Source of the DNA: Phymatolithon calcareum
Lineage: Eukaryota; Rhodophyta; Florideophyceae; Hapalidiales
NCBI GenBank assembly: GCA_977006965.1
Contig: OZ345368.1
Coordinates: 2,294,001 to 2,358,000, forward strand
Reading direction: 5' to 3'
DNA length: 64,000 nt
Below, one piece after another: positions 31,701 through 42,552 of this stretch. The translations under genes and the position numbers were made by a program. Every line of letters begins with the position of its first letter. Positions within the stretch are counted from its first letter, which is position 1. The notes beneath the pieces were generated by a model. The model was not told the DNA's origin. It saw only the letters and a list, made by a program, of their open reading frames with translations, and did not search any database.

Positions 31701-32942
31701 ACAACCGCTGAGGACCAAGTCGATTTCGAGATGCTGGCTCACTTCTACGGGGTATTGTATGAATCCACTGGTGAATTCATTTCGTTGATAGGAAGAGCAT
31801 TATCTCTGTTTCACAAAGGTGCTGTCGATAATCCTGTGACCGAGGAAGCCATCGAAGCCATTGAATCTTATATCATCTGTGAGCCCGACGGTGAATACGC
31901 GTTTAACTTCAAATTCCACCTTTCTATTGCACATCAAAGCATCTTTCACGTGTCTAAAGATCCATCTCAGCGAGAAAAGGCTGCCAAGTATATACGCGCA
32001 CTTGGGACGAGCATGATTGCTGTTGAAGAGCGTCTTGGGATTAGCATTGGATACCTTCTTGAGAAAGGATCATATATAGGTCGTACAACGAAGCGGAAAA
32101 CGCCTTTGCTGTCGTTCTTCTGCGTAAACGACGCATGGGAACTCAGCGGGAGACTTCCCGAAATGTTTGATCGACTCTTTGTACAACAAAGTGATCTTCA
32201 AACTCATAAAGCGAGGGCTAATCAGCAAGTGAAAAATAACGGCTCGCCTTTTGGTCTTGGAGAGTGTCCAGCATACGCAATTGACGTGTACAACAATATT
32301 CTAACCAGCGAAGCACTGGACGACCAAAGTTGTGTCTGTGAGGCATTGAACCGACTTGGAATGCTATATCACAGGGGCGCGGAGGGAATTTCGTCGAGTT
32401 CGTCAGACGCTGAAGGGCGGTATTCGGAAGCCATCGATCTGCATAACGCAGACGCACTCTGCAACATGGGTGTGTTGAAGTGTGGGAACAATGCAGATGG
32501 AACAGATGTGTCTTATCTCCGAAAATCTATTGAAGGAGATAGCAGTTGTGGAATGAACAACCTTGCGATCGCTTACGATGTAGGGAGAGGTGTCGATCGA
32601 GATGTATTTGAGGCCGAGAAGCTCTACAAGCAAGCAGTCAAGTCGGACGGTAACCCAATTGCCATGTACAATCTGGCGATATTGTACATGTGTGGTGATC
32701 CACAACTGCAAAATGAAGAAAACGAGTCAGAGGGGAATCGTATGATTGATGAGCTTATTGGTGCTGTGGCAGAACTCGAGCCCCTGTACACGCTGATAGA
32801 TCAGGTTATGAAACTGTCAATGAATCGAAAGAGGCATATGGAGGCCGTTGCGAAGTGGAGCATTGGACTTGAAGAAATAGATGATTGTCTTGCATATGTG
32901 AAGGTATTGGAATGTGATGTGACAAGCGGTGTTTCTGTGTGA
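28770..32942 (+). CDS. Large membrane-anchored Sel1-repeat protein, 1390 aa
   Basis: One uninterrupted frame. I chose the ATG at 28770 (MADVPRLADDPRLVYSTYA); upstream codons in frame lack an ATG. Residues about 17-36 (YAIAFIPLTFIYALDFI), 50-72 (IQLLVSLPSLGCIIAYIVLQI) and 83-105 look like three membrane segments. Residues 154-190 are a Ser/Pro-rich linker. A long middle region of mixed acidic helices has no motif I know. Residues about 1230-1330 carry Sel1/TPR-like repeats, for example NNLAIAYDVGRGVDRDVFEA followed by EKLYKQAV, and MYNLAILYMCG. Sel1 repeats are protein-binding solenoids, known in ER-associated degradation (SEL1L/Hrd3) and in many signalling proteins. N-terminal membrane anchors with a C-terminal solenoid suggest a scaffold at a membrane; the specific role is unknown. 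Confidence 0.85.
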   Translation: MADVPRLADDPRLVYSTYAIAFIPLTFIYALDFINDKWRPIRETRRNGVIQLLVSLPSLGCIIAYIVLQIKNDDHKEAAAAITVACFNIFHVARTIWGLIQLYEFRNWNVYALRCLLQMGYSAPAYDYSDDVKNLMSRVRAWCPCASPSSYAMSSDRSTSTNSASSSPPSESSPSADSASSSSPSNGLASDSVIEKKGSRMMFLLKSFKSKCMLLYAWIMGNMEENRHYFHHPNLSLDEIQRTVDHHMVVNNSLIDNEFSGAVLPVRPVLLSRVKCKESGRLNALSRLVGTCLKSTKPEESAVRWLVSFLAKFGHHWLENTRDLSMNYTGAKTTISRVKLDASRGLAVFASLLTTNGSVDDMGSTEEFASLLSPTSLNCIVPLRYQTSRIEITDRCTLPFQMKGFKSPYVDVQQNDFDFGNHEATIRDAVQDDWHKASLNELDKDRRTAVENTTAAQLACFATLMEEDFMLKDRVEWDPERIVEDAASLVDWNAEDPRIENLLYQLGYDFNKDYTEFFSEIPIRKEFLGTFQWTTNPNRLVFQTSVHVDNILALESGESLATYLEENESFVEPTSPNRKTSVFQDQYELEISRLRSKVLQSPESFPETPRFLGCVFETVRSSLAEWVEKNQQGEIEGWTSSVAPVGVRFRCSKQLLAVFVKDEDEEGDEIDRYVRRRNLFPRLLWEVEAHLHWRLGKDFSRESQDIRESSFLIMLTILGFPSLKLEEHQDRGPLASSGQGEQTIAFQQEFSLTPIGGPQKLHIVLRFDADAEAVSVELHPEDLFFKWQDWKDAFMGRISAQKHWRQTRLLSKRESLREEAFHSKLSSPVKVVSMEELGTEYDFTYWSGWPPWMVQIAQFEMKKLCQFYGTIGQGEEYSQVYAWLYMQFIAYLNAAMDVHFLTTTTPTKLYENGHRALSVGLEEEAMKSFARCIAEHGHRGALKDAVNVVLKKDPVSLDQARVLILRMDVWFNVLLKGTTAEDQVDFEMLAHFYGVLYESTGEFISLIGRALSLFHKGAVDNPVTEEAIEAIESYIICEPDGEYAFNFKFHLSIAHQSIFHVSKDPSQREKAAKYIRALGTSMIAVEERLGISIGYLLEKGSYIGRTTKRKTPLLSFFCVNDAWELSGRLPEMFDRLFVQQSDLQTHKARANQQVKNNGSPFGLGECPAYAIDVYNNILTSEALDDQSCVCEALNRLGMLYHRGAEGISSSSSDAEGRYSEAIDLHNADALCNMGVLKCGNNADGTDVSYLRKSIEGDSSCGMNNLAIAYDVGRGVDRDVFEAEKLYKQAVKSDGNPIAMYNLAILYMCGDPQLQNEENESEGNRMIDELIGAVAELEPLYTLIDQVMKLSMNRKRHMEAVAKWSIGLEEIDDCLAYVKVLECDVTSGVSV

Positions 32943-35022
32943 ACACAGGGCGAAGAGTGCCTGAATTAGTAGCGTATGTCATGAATGGATATGTTTTAGT
33001 TTCTATGGTTTCAGATAAAAGAGATCACGTATTGACATTGTATATCATGGACTCGGCTTAAATCCCGCAAGCGGGAGCCAAGTCTGTTTCAACCAGAGGT
33101 GGAGAGGAAGGGCCACTGCTTGTTAATCACAGTTCGACATTATGCCGATAGGGAAGCAGAACCGCAACGACATGGTGCGAAATATAGAGAAAACTGTAGG
33201 AAACGAGGTACATTCGGTTGGGCATCTCAGAACGTTAAGTCTCATTGCCTCGCTCGCAGAACCGGTACATGGCGGCACAGTGATGTTGTAGGCCGTAAAT
33301 GTGTTGAGCGAATGACGCTTCCTGGGCACACTAGTTTACGGGGGGAATGTGAGAAGAGGGATTTTGTGCTTTTCCGTTGATTCCAACTTTCCGATTTTAT
33401 AGAGATCTTCTGGGTTTTATAGGGACCATATATGGGGCAAGCTCAGGACTGATTAGACATAGGCTATCGTCTAGTACAGACAGTGAACGGCGCGCTGACC
33501 GAGATGATTCGGTTCACGAAGTGTGCGTACTGTGGTGTTAGCAGTGTTGCACGAGCTCACAGGAAGTCTCTTGAGTGGTGTCTCAGTCGAAAGTATGGCG
33601 CTAATGGTGAGTTTTTTGTATTAGTTCTACTGCCACGTGGGAAACATCGTTGTCAGCCTGGAAGGAAAAGCACCAAACATCCCTATGTAGGTAAAATACC
33701 TACAGTACTGTAGCCTACACGAACTGCGCAGAATAATCGTATGATAATTTCATGTCGAGGCAAGCTCTGGCATAGTCGACGATGCTGACGCGAGGGAGAA
33801 AGAGAGGACATCAAGTTTAAACCATTTTATCGTCAAGATAAAAGACCTTTTCATACACTCCCGTCATGTCCGTGAAGAACCAATATTCGACACTAGCAGG
33901 AGGCGATCCCCGCACCCCACGGCGCGATTAGGAGGAGACACAAGTCAGCGATCCGACGATCGGCAGGTATTTTGTAATACGCAATAGTGTGCCTGTGTAG
34001 CGCCCACTGCATTTTTCTTTTCCGTTGCAATGCTATTCCCAGATACGACAGCAAGGCAGAGTCTGTAAGGAATGCAGTAAGCGCTTGTGTTTTTCGCGAC
34101 TGTACGCCACGAACCTTTGGTCGCGATCCTCATGGAACTCTGAATCAGAGGCTCGCGACTTTAGTTTCCTTCTCTAGGTGATCCCCTGGGCCACACGAGG
34201 AGCGTGTCCCATGCGCATGTAGAATTTGTGTTTTTCTCTTTACTAGTAGTATATAAGATAGTTTGAACTTTCCCCTCGGTAAAGGAAGGTGGAGGTTTCT
34301 GGATTTCGGCTCGATTGCTTGGACCCTACACACATCACGCTTGTGAGTCCCTTAGACCACGCGAAGTCGGAGATTTCCCACCCTTCCCGATCGCTTCTTC
34401 GCCGTGCAAGCCACTACGACGTGAACCCAGCGACAGATCAATCCATTTTTTTTCGTGCGTTCGCCTCAAGATCGACGGCCCTTCCAAGGTCGCCGCCTTT
34501 TCAGACGACGTCGATTCTGTCCGTCTTTTCTCGCGCTAAACGCACTTCTCCGGGCAATCCAGTGTGGAGTCGCTTCTCTCAACGCGTTGAACAACTGCGT
34601 TGTTCCGTTTCGGTACACTATCCGAAGTTGACGGCCAATCTAAGGTCGCCATCATCCAACGTTGCCGACATCGTCTGCGCTTTGCACCCTTCCTTCTCTT
34701 CGCTTTCCTCAACACTCATCTCACGCGTCATCAAGACGCCGATTTCTGCCACTCCCCTTTTACCTCTCTTAGTGTTTTCTTTCTCTCTCTCTCTTTCTTT
34801 CCTCATTTCAGTCACTCATTGTTTTGTCTATCCCGCACTTTTTCTCTCCTCCCGTCTTCTCTGACCACTGTAGCGTCGGGTTCTAGTGAGCCTGGCGCTA
34901 CAGCGCCGTTGAGCATTGCATTTAGCACTTGCACGTTACTGACCAAAGTTACCGCACTCGTTCCAGCTAAGGTTGGGCGCCAGTACGGTTGTCGCGCCCT
35001 CTACTTTTTCTGTTGGTACTGT
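32943..35022. other. Gene-poor stretch; diverged repeat and a polypyrimidine tract
   Basis: GTAGGTA is inverted as TACCTAC around AAA near 33689-33705, followed at once by the palindrome TACAGTACTGTA. Between about 34455 and 34680 two diverged units encode VRLKIDGPSKVAAF and LSEVDGQSKVAII in different frames. At 34780-34811 a run of C and T ends in TTTCAG, like a 3' splice site. The frame 34289-34864 (191 codons) is therefore doubtful as a gene. Confidence 0.4.
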
Positions 35023-35435
35023 AGCAGTGCTCGCATAGTACGGCTGGTAAGGAGATAGCAACGCTCAGATATTCTGCGTTGGGCAATGATGGAGGTTAAG
35101 GGGTGACTAGAGCGGTCGAACTGAGATCCAATGCGTCCACAACCATCCATAGCAACGAGGTGGAAATTGACTTGCTTGTCGTCTGTCTATCTACTGTTTT
35201 TCCGCCTTTCTTCGTTTCAGCAAATCTAATAGCCCAGTTGAAATTATGTCCGCCATTTCGCGTACACGGCTCATAGTGTGGTGATGAAAGTGAGATCGCA
35301 GGCCTGTGGGCTTGGTGAGAGAGAGGTCTGAATTGAACAGGTCATATCGGCATTTACTTCTCCATGGAGGGTAAGCGCCCACCTGTGCTATTGTGGTAAA
35401 ATTGTCTCCGCGCACCATTGCGAATATTTCGGTAT

Positions 35436-35617
35436 GATACCAGCAGGAATGTTGAGGTCTCTGGTACGAGCCCTAATGTACCACAAGCAGAATTGAATTA
35501 CGTTCCGCGAAGGGCACACGAATTTCGATACCAGAAGGAATGTTGAGGTCTTTGGTACGAGCCCTGTTGTACCACAAGCAGAATTGAATCACGTTCCGCG
35601 AAGGGCACACGAATTTC
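35436..35617. repeat. Tandem duplication of a 91-bp unit
   Basis: 35436-35526 and 35527-35617 both start GATACCAG-AGGAATGTTGAG and end GGCACACGAATTTC. The right D2 copy (about 56918-57000) has one unit. The unit belongs to the dispersed repeat also seen, inverted, at 12590-12720. Confidence 0.85.
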
Positions 35618-36034
35618 GCCGTGTAGTGGTGTGGCGCAATACTCGTCGGAAGCAGTTACGCACGTACCCAGAATGGATCCAGTCCAGGAGCATCTTTGAG
35701 GCACCCTAGATATTGAGTAAACTCGGATATCCTACAAATAGAGACAGAGAGAAACGGAGGGAAAACAAAAATAATTGTCACCGTCCTTAGCACTTCTCTC
35801 TACACTTTGTGCCGATGTGCGGGACCATCCTCTTCAGGTAGCGGGACAGCCAGTCAATTAGATCTTTATGACGGAAAGTGTTTCACTCCGCACGGGAGCA
35901 AATGGAGGCATATTGCCTGTGTAAGTGAAGTGGTACAGGGTCTGAGTGATTGCTCAGACGGTGAAGTTGGCAGTCTTGAGCAGCGGGAAATAGGAGGTTC
36001 ACAATTCGAAAATATTTCTAAATTTAGTCATTTA

Positions 36035-36112
36035 CCTCTTCGTCGTTTCTCTATATTTTCTGTACGTCGTTTAATTATATTTTGTTAAAAATATAGTGAA
36101 ACGACGGAGAGG
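36035..36112. repeat. Hairpin with 25-base arms
   Basis: CCTCTTCGTCGTTTCTCTAT... (36035-36059) is inverted at 36088-36112 with two mismatches. The right copy (57402-57426 and 57438-57462) has the same arms but a loop 17 bases shorter. Confidence 0.8.
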
Positions 36113-36734
36113 AATTATTTCAAACCGAATATATTGGGCTTTTTTGTAAATATACCACTGAAGAAGGAGAAGAAAAGTAGATTTTATTTGAAAGTTACCA
36201 ACGCATCTGCTGAAGTTTGGGGAAACTTTTCGGGCGCACAGCTGTCAGCAACCGCTGAGCAATCGGAAGGGATCTGTTTTTCCACAATATTTTGATGAGA
36301 AGCAGCAAAAGCCCTGCAGGGCATTATCCCGGGGCATCATGATGATCATGATGCGCAGGGATTTTGCTGAATGATTCAGACTGAATGACATACGCATTTC
36401 GCAGAATGTAAGAATTTATGTCCATGAAAAGCTTACAGCTGTGCTCCCTCTCCACGACTGGATGCCTCAAAACTGGCATTAGATTGTTTCGTAACTTTCT
36501 TGTACGAAACGTGTAAAACAGCAGTTCATCAAAGAGACGAGGCTTGGTAGCGCTAAATAGGAGCATGTTTTGGCGTAGATGCATGCTCGAGCATGTGCAC
36601 TCGGCAAATGTTCTGGAGCGCCCGGTTTAGAAGACAAGCAAAATGCATTTTAATACCCAAATATCTCTAATTTCAACTGGATGATGAGCCAGTTCAATTA
36701 ATCGATGGCGTGCGCTTTAAGTGATTTCGTTCTC

Positions 36735-38972
36735 GTAATTAAGTGGATTTATTGAGAAGGTACCATGTGTCCCAACGTGAGGAAAGTCGGCACCTTTCTT
36801 AGCATTCTACTACACTCGAAATTTCGGTTCCTCAATCAGAATTACTTATTATCGCGTCGATGGCTCGGGCCACGTTGGTCTCCTCTGCGGGGGTCCATGT
36901 TGGCTTCCTCAGAGTGCTCTTCAGTATTCTAACTGCCGATGCTCCTTGACTGCCCATTTCTTCTATTAACTTCGGAGGATTTCTTGGAAACTGACCTACA
37001 AACCATCTTGCACAGAGAATTCTGTGCCTGCTTTCATTCATCCTCACTGCTTGGTGCGGTAGACCATTCTTGGCAAATGTAATTTTTCTAGCGCGGCGTT
37101 CTTCTTGCTGTTCCCAGGCTCGTCGGAGGACACTCCTGTCTTGGATATTGGTTGGTGCGCTCGATTTTCGCATGCGGTCCAGCGTTTCGAGTTCCAGCTC
37201 TGCCCCCGCGTCGCGTGTCTCTTCCACAACCTTCCTAAGTCTTCACGTTAACTTCGAGAGAAGGTGCTGTCGGCGGAACTCCCATGGTTCTATTTGGCAC
37301 AGCTTCATTAGTCTTCTCCAGTGCCGCCCTGCCCACTTTCCAAACAGTATCGTTGCGATGTCCTTTTGTACTTGCACTGCTGCTCTCGATACTCGGATTG
37401 TGTCAGGAGTTATATGCGCGGCGTACTCATATACCGGCCTGATGAATGCTTTGAAAAGCCTGATACATTTTTCTGTGTTGTATCCTTTCCTTGTCATGCC
37501 CAGAGTGCTCATGAGCCGCACTTTTGCGCCAGCGCTTTTGAATCGCTCCAGGAGTCGGTCGTCACGAATTCCGTTCTCGTTGATTGTTGTACCAAGATAT
37601 TCTGCCGTGCGTCTTATTTGAACTTCCTCTTTCGCCAGAAGAAACGGTTGTTTGATCCTTCGATCTGGCAGTATGGCGGAGCACTTTCCGGTTGACCAAG
37701 TCATTCGATAGACCCGCGCCCATTCGGAGCATTCGTTGAGCATTTCCCGGAGCTCTTCTTCATTCCTCGCCATTAGTATGACGTCGTCCGCAAACATATT
37801 CAAGCGAAGACTCGCATTAGAATCGTTGAAGCTCAGGGCCGTTATCCTTTCTGCCAAGGTGTCCATCAGAATATTGAACAGTGTGGGGCTAATGGGGGAT
37901 CCCTGGGGGACTCCACGCTCACTTACACCTCGTGTTTTTCCTGCGTCATTCATAACCGTGAAGAGGGTCTTCTGTAGCGAGAGCGCCAACGATGCCACGT
38001 TTGTGGATAATCTCAGGTCCATTTCTCGCATTAACTCTCGTGGTACCCGATCGTACGCTGACTTCAGGTCAAGTAGGGCTTTCGTCTTTCTTCCTTGTTT
38101 TACGGCTGCTGTATAACGGAGGAGGGCTCTTTCTGTGCCTTTTCGAGGTTGGAATCCCATTTGTGATCTGTTGAAGTAATACTCCTTCCGGATCAGTTTA
38201 TCCACCGCTGATTCAAATATTTTGCGAGCGTGCGACAACAGAGAAATCGGTCTGTAGCTTTTCGGGGAGCTTGGGTCTCCTTTCTTGAATATTGGGACCA
38301 CCAGTGCGTGATTCCAATCCTCAGGCCAACAGCCGAGTTGTCCGGCTTTTGTGATAGTTGCCAGTAGGAAACAGTAGCTTTGCTCTGGGGTTAGTAGCAG
38401 TGCTTCAGAAAAAATTCCATCTGGGCCAGCTGCTTTTCGCCTTGGGGCACGTCTTAGAGCTCTCTTTAGTTCTCGTTTTACTGCACGCGTGACTTGAAAT
38501 TTCCTCGGCTGTATTGCTGCGCCTTGGGGGTCTTTGAGCTCCTCCGTCAGGTGAGCTGCCATTTCAGCCGGATCCAGCGGCCTCCCTTCGCGGCAATTCG
38601 TCTGGGATCTCCCTTTCTTCTCTCGAATTAGATTTTTCATCCTCTTCGCGAAGTCTGTTGGTGTTGACGCCAATAGATCTTCTGTGAATTTCTTGAAGCT
38701 TGCTCGTCTGTTTGCCCTGGTCATCTTCTTCACCTTTCTATTGATATCTCTGTGTGTTTACCAGTCAGCGACCGAGTCCGTTCTCCGTGCCTTCCTGTAG
38801 GCTTTCGTTCGCACCTTGGAAAGTTTGTCAAGCTCTTTGGTCCAGAATTCTTTAAATCTTCTTGGTTTTCTTGATCTTCCGTGTATCCATGGTTCGTTGA
38901 TGATATCACGGGCTCTCTTGTATGCATTTTGGTACGCTTCTGTTGTATCTGCTTCATATATGTCTTCAACGC
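36735..38972 (-). mobile_element. 5'-truncated LINE with reverse transcriptase, 2.24 kb
   Basis: Flanked by GTGATTTCGTTCTC at 36721-36734 and 38973-38986; this sequence occurs once at 58071-58084 in the right D2 copy, so the insertion and its 14-bp target duplication are certain. The 3' end (low coordinates) has the UTR GGTGCCGACTTTCC ... CTTCTCAATAAATCCACTTAATTA. The endonuclease is missing. Confidence 0.95.
36832..38969 (-). pseudogene. LINE reverse transcriptase ORF with two in-frame stops
   Basis: Reading down from 38969: a linker (FWTKELDKLSKVRTKAYRKA), then a TAA at 38758-38760, then the RT core (RRKAAGPDGIFSEALL, SYRPISLLSHARKIFESAVD, LDLKSAYDRVPREL, GVPQGSPISPTLFNIL, MFADDVILMA, YLGTTINENG), a TGA at 37243-37245, and the C-terminal region to the stop at 36832 (ESRHRILCARWFVGQFPRNP). 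All three stretches are in one frame, so only the two stops break it. The FADD motif is intact. As inserted it cannot make a full protein. Confidence 0.85.
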
Positions 38973-39460
38973 GTGATTTCGTTCTCAGTCATAACGATTT
39001 TGCGCAAGCTGGACGGACTTCTGCTACTTTTCCCCCATATCTGTGCTTGAGTTGCGTAGTATTTTTCGGGGGAAATCGTGTAAGTGCCCATTTGAGAGCT
39101 GGCAGTCAGTGCCGTAACCCTGGAAATCGAAGGATTGTTGGGAGGGATGACGGGCGGTTGAGACTGACTTTCTGTTTCTGCCAACTGTCAAGCTGCTTAC
39201 CTGACGCAGTGAGTCATGCAGCCGTTTTGGTGATACCTTCTTTGCAACTATTTCCATGGCGTCGTCCATGTGGTTCACAATTACCATTGCCGACGTGTCT
39301 TCCGTCATCCAGTATATGTTATGTCCTAATATCGCTCCTCGCCTTACCTCTCTCGATCATCTTGTGCGTGAGTATGCTTCTTCGATCTTCCACTCCAAGT
39401 AGCTTGCAGAGCATTTTGAATATTTAAACCCTGCCCATTGCAATCGAGCCAAAGATTTGG

Positions 39461-39603
39461 GGATATATGTTGATTTATTTTAAAAGCTCCCAAAGCCTCA
39501 AATTGAGTAACAGGGCAGCTTCTCGCTGTTTTCGATACTCATCTCTCTACTCTCCTTCTAATATCTCTTTAATTCGAATTTCTCTCCCTGTGAGGGCCCG
39601 AGT
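39461..39603 (-). mobile_element. 143-bp insertion with 12-bp target-site duplication
   Basis: CCAAAGATTTGG flanks it at 39449-39460 and 39604-39615 and is single at 58555-58566 in the right copy. Read on the minus strand it ends ...GGGAGCTTTTAAAATAAATCAACATATATCC, similar to the 3' end of the LINE at 15489-16129, and it is similar to 14461-14550 in D1. Probably a LINE 3' end or a SINE using the same tail. Confidence 0.8.
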
Positions 39604-40194
39604 CCAAAGATTTGGTGGAAGAAGATTCGTTCCAGTTCATGTATGACGTCTTCGATCTCCCTAGCCCACGATATGAGATGCAACATGTATTCCCATCAAC
39701 GTTGTACACATGATGCAATAGACGATGGCGCGTCGCGCTTGTACGCCTTGGTGGTTACATGTAACATGTTTCATGTAACGTTTGGGCTCCTAAGTTCTGG
39801 GTTCGGTCCATTCGAGACCCGGGAATCCTCTCTCAACGTGGTAGTGGGCCCCGGCGATCAACCCTTTTATTCACTTGGACGCGTACTTCAAATGGATGAG
39901 CGTCGCACGGTGCGCAAATTACTACTCCAGTAAGTCAACCCAACCACGGATTCATTCTTTATCGATAACGTGCCCAGCCGAAAAGTACAAAGAGCTCTTT
40001 CAAGAGTCGCATGAATAGAAATAATGGATACAACTCAGGTATTCGAATCCCTGCTAGCCTCACTAGGGAAACGCACGATACTATAAAATATATATGAAAA
40101 GCTCGCAAAAACCGGCAGCATGACTCTAATCCTTCTTGGCTTCCAATGCGCGTCTGTTGCTCTCTTTCGTTTGTTACTGGGGGAAAATCGAAAG

Positions 40195-40790
40195 TTTTTA
40201 CTTTAGAAGCCCTCAACGCCGGCACACGCCAACTCCAGAGCAGCTTCGCATTGCGCTGTAACCCTTCCAGGGAAGACTACAACGATCGCCTCTATCATCG
40301 CACTATCATCTCATCTTGCATCTTGATTTCTAGCATCATTAATATGCCCATCGCTTGTTTCACTTCCTCTTCTACTCTGTCATCCATATGTGGTTGTGCT
40401 AGGTTGCGTTGAAGGTTTACAGCAGCATCGGTGCTAGTTCGTCGTAGTTGTCGACATACGCAGAGGGGCTTCGCGGGAGGAAGCGGCCGAAAAACTACTT
40501 GACTATCCAAAGCCTGTGTTTTTTGACATGCTCTGGATTATGGGGTTTTGATTCTCGTTCACATCCACAGTGATTTTGCTTTTTTCGACTTTCTCCACCT
40601 CGCTCCATGCCCGGTAAATTCGCGGTTTCTCCTCCTTGTGGGTGACCTTTCCGTCCGTGGCCCTCTTGGCTATGCGAGGTCCTCATCCTTGCCCTCGTAG
40701 TTCTTAATTTCCTCCAGGTCTGTTCGTTTTTTGCACACTTCGATATTGCGATCTTGTTGTTCATTACTCCGATTTATCAATTCGTCAAGC
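40195..40790 (-). pseudogene. Old LINE 3' relic shared by both D2 copies
   Basis: On the minus strand it carries VNLQRNLAQPHMDDRVEEEV and MLEIKMQDEMIV, as at the end of the 42553-43989 LINE (LQRNLTSP..., LEIHMLEEMIV), and the terminal GGCGTTGAGGGCTTCTAAAGTAAAA. It is broken by frame shifts. It predates the duplication, since 59150-59760 has the same relic at the same place. Confidence 0.7.
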
Positions 40791-40893
40791 GTATTCTTCG
40801 AGCTTCATTTAAGCCTTCTAAAGGATCATGCGGTTTTCTGAGAGACAATCCTCAATGTTGGTGCAACTTCCATCAAGTTTATTCATGAAACAA

Positions 40894-42489
40894 CTAGCAA
40901 CCACACCCTCCACCACCACACCCTCCACCACCAAATCCTCCTCTACCAAATCCTCCTCCACATCCGCCTGCACCGTAGCCGCAAGCTCCAGCTCCACATG
41001 CTCCACCGCCTCCGCCACATCCGCAACCGTCACCCTCATCACCCGCAAATCCACCGCATGCACCTCCGATTCCGACGTAATACGCACTCGAGCCGTAGAA
41101 GTCCATAGCGTACAGTCCACCGCACGCGCCACCCGCCACCTGTCCGCCTCTCGACAGTCTGGCAGCCTTCTTAAACTCCTGACGACATTCTTTGTGCATG
41201 TCGAGCGCCTTCTTATCGGCACAATCTGTGCACACCACCTTCTTGACGAATTCCCTCCGCCAATGATAATTCGCGATCACCATATTACTCTTATCGTTCG
41301 AAAACACTCGTGTGTGCTTATCGGACAGCTTGCCTTTGTAGTTCGTATGCGCGTCCTCATACTCCTCGTTGTACGCAGCACGCCATAATTCCACCGTGCG
41401 CAGAAACCCGTTCTGCAATTCCCCGCCCTCCTCTCGGTCATCATCCTCTGTGTGATTGATGAAGCGTCCGACAAAGTTGTGACAATCCCTGGCATACGCA
41501 ATAGAGGAACGCAAAATATGTGCATGCCACACAAGGTCGATGTCGTACATGGGCACCAAGAACACACCCTTATTCTGCCGCATGAGGGTGAGAAACTTTT
41601 TGTATCGATCAGTACCGCGAAGCAGTGAACTCTCCTCTTCATAATACGAAGAGCTGATATTGAACAAAAACTGCTTTTGTCGTCTGGCAGCTGCCACAAG
41701 GTTGTACTCAATCGGAGCGACCCAACGCGGTCGAAGGCCCTCTTCGAATTTAAACAAAGAAATTTTATCACCGTTCTTGAATCTTGGCCAAAAATAACGG
41801 GGAAGAAATTTTTTTGTATGCTTAATACATCTCCTTCGTCGAAACAATCGTATTGCTTCGTTCGTTCGCACCGCGCGCGCAAATACCGTCCATTGCAAAC
41901 GCGCCGTGACACTTGTACCTTCATTCGCATTCTGCACGCTCACATGGTCAAGACCGTTCGCCATTCTACCCGGTAGCGCGGTACCGCCGGCAGGAATCTT
42001 GCTGCCGAACATGGTCATACAATCCTTTTCGTAATCCAGCGGACTGAGTCGATGAAGTGCCCAACAAAACGCGACGTCGAGCGGCGGAATTGGGCAGACG
42101 GCGTGAGGGACGGTGTTTTTTCCTAGAGGGCGAAATGGTGCGAGATATTCCTTCTTCTCCTCCGCGTCGCCCACGAGGTCTTTGTAGATGTCGTCATCCT
42201 TCGCACGCTTGTAAATCAAGTCGAGTTTCGCGGTTGCAGTCCGGATAAGTGCTTTTGAACGCTCGAGTACGACGTCGCTTAATTTGATTACACGCGAATG
42301 ATGAAGATAGGCTGCCAGCATTGGCAGGAAAATTTCGGTATAGCGGAAAATCGCAGAGTGAAGCTCGCACCCTTCCCACAGAAAGACAGAGCAGGAATCC
42401 ACATCGCGCAGGAGGGCGCGGAGCTTCGCCTCGGCTGCGGGGAGAGGAACGTCTCAGTCCGCCTTCTCTATGGCTTGCTTGGCTTCCAT
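40894..42489 (-). pseudogene. Glycine-rich-domain (GRDP-like) protein, copy A, stop at codon 12
   Basis: Paralogue of the gene at 59847-61490. From the matching ATG (42487-42489) the frame meets TGA at 42454-42456, where copy B has TGG (Trp12). After it the frame is open for over 500 codons with the family motifs PPLDVAFCWALHRLSPLDYE and VPMYDIDLVWHAHILRSS (DUF1399/GRDP family), GRFINHTEDDDREEGGEL and a C-terminal Gly/Cys-rich tail. That tail is shorter than in copy B and ends GGGGCGGGGCGC. Conservation downstream suggests a recent loss, or translation from a later start; no in-frame ATG follows until the MLAAYL region near residue 57. Confidence 0.8.
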
Positions 42490-42552
42490 TTTGAACAGAG
42501 CGGAGTTCCTTCTTGGCCGATGACTCACGTGAGTTACATCGTCCTTATTTGC

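Noticed and set aside
34289-34864. 191-codon plus-strand frame as a gene
   Set aside because: It crosses a polypyrimidine tract and splice-acceptor-like CAG, and its internal repeat is in different frames, so the reading is not consistent.
40030-40070. TTCGAATCCCTG with flanking CAGG/CCTG, resembling a tRNA T-arm
   Set aside because: No acceptor stem, D-arm or anticodon arm can be built around it, and it is repeated at 58990 only because D2 is duplicated.
40828-41388. Ser/Thr-rich plus-strand frame of 186 codons
   Set aside because: It is the antisense of the GGN-rich tail and coding region of GRDP copy A; the same shadow appears opposite copy B at 59781-60092.
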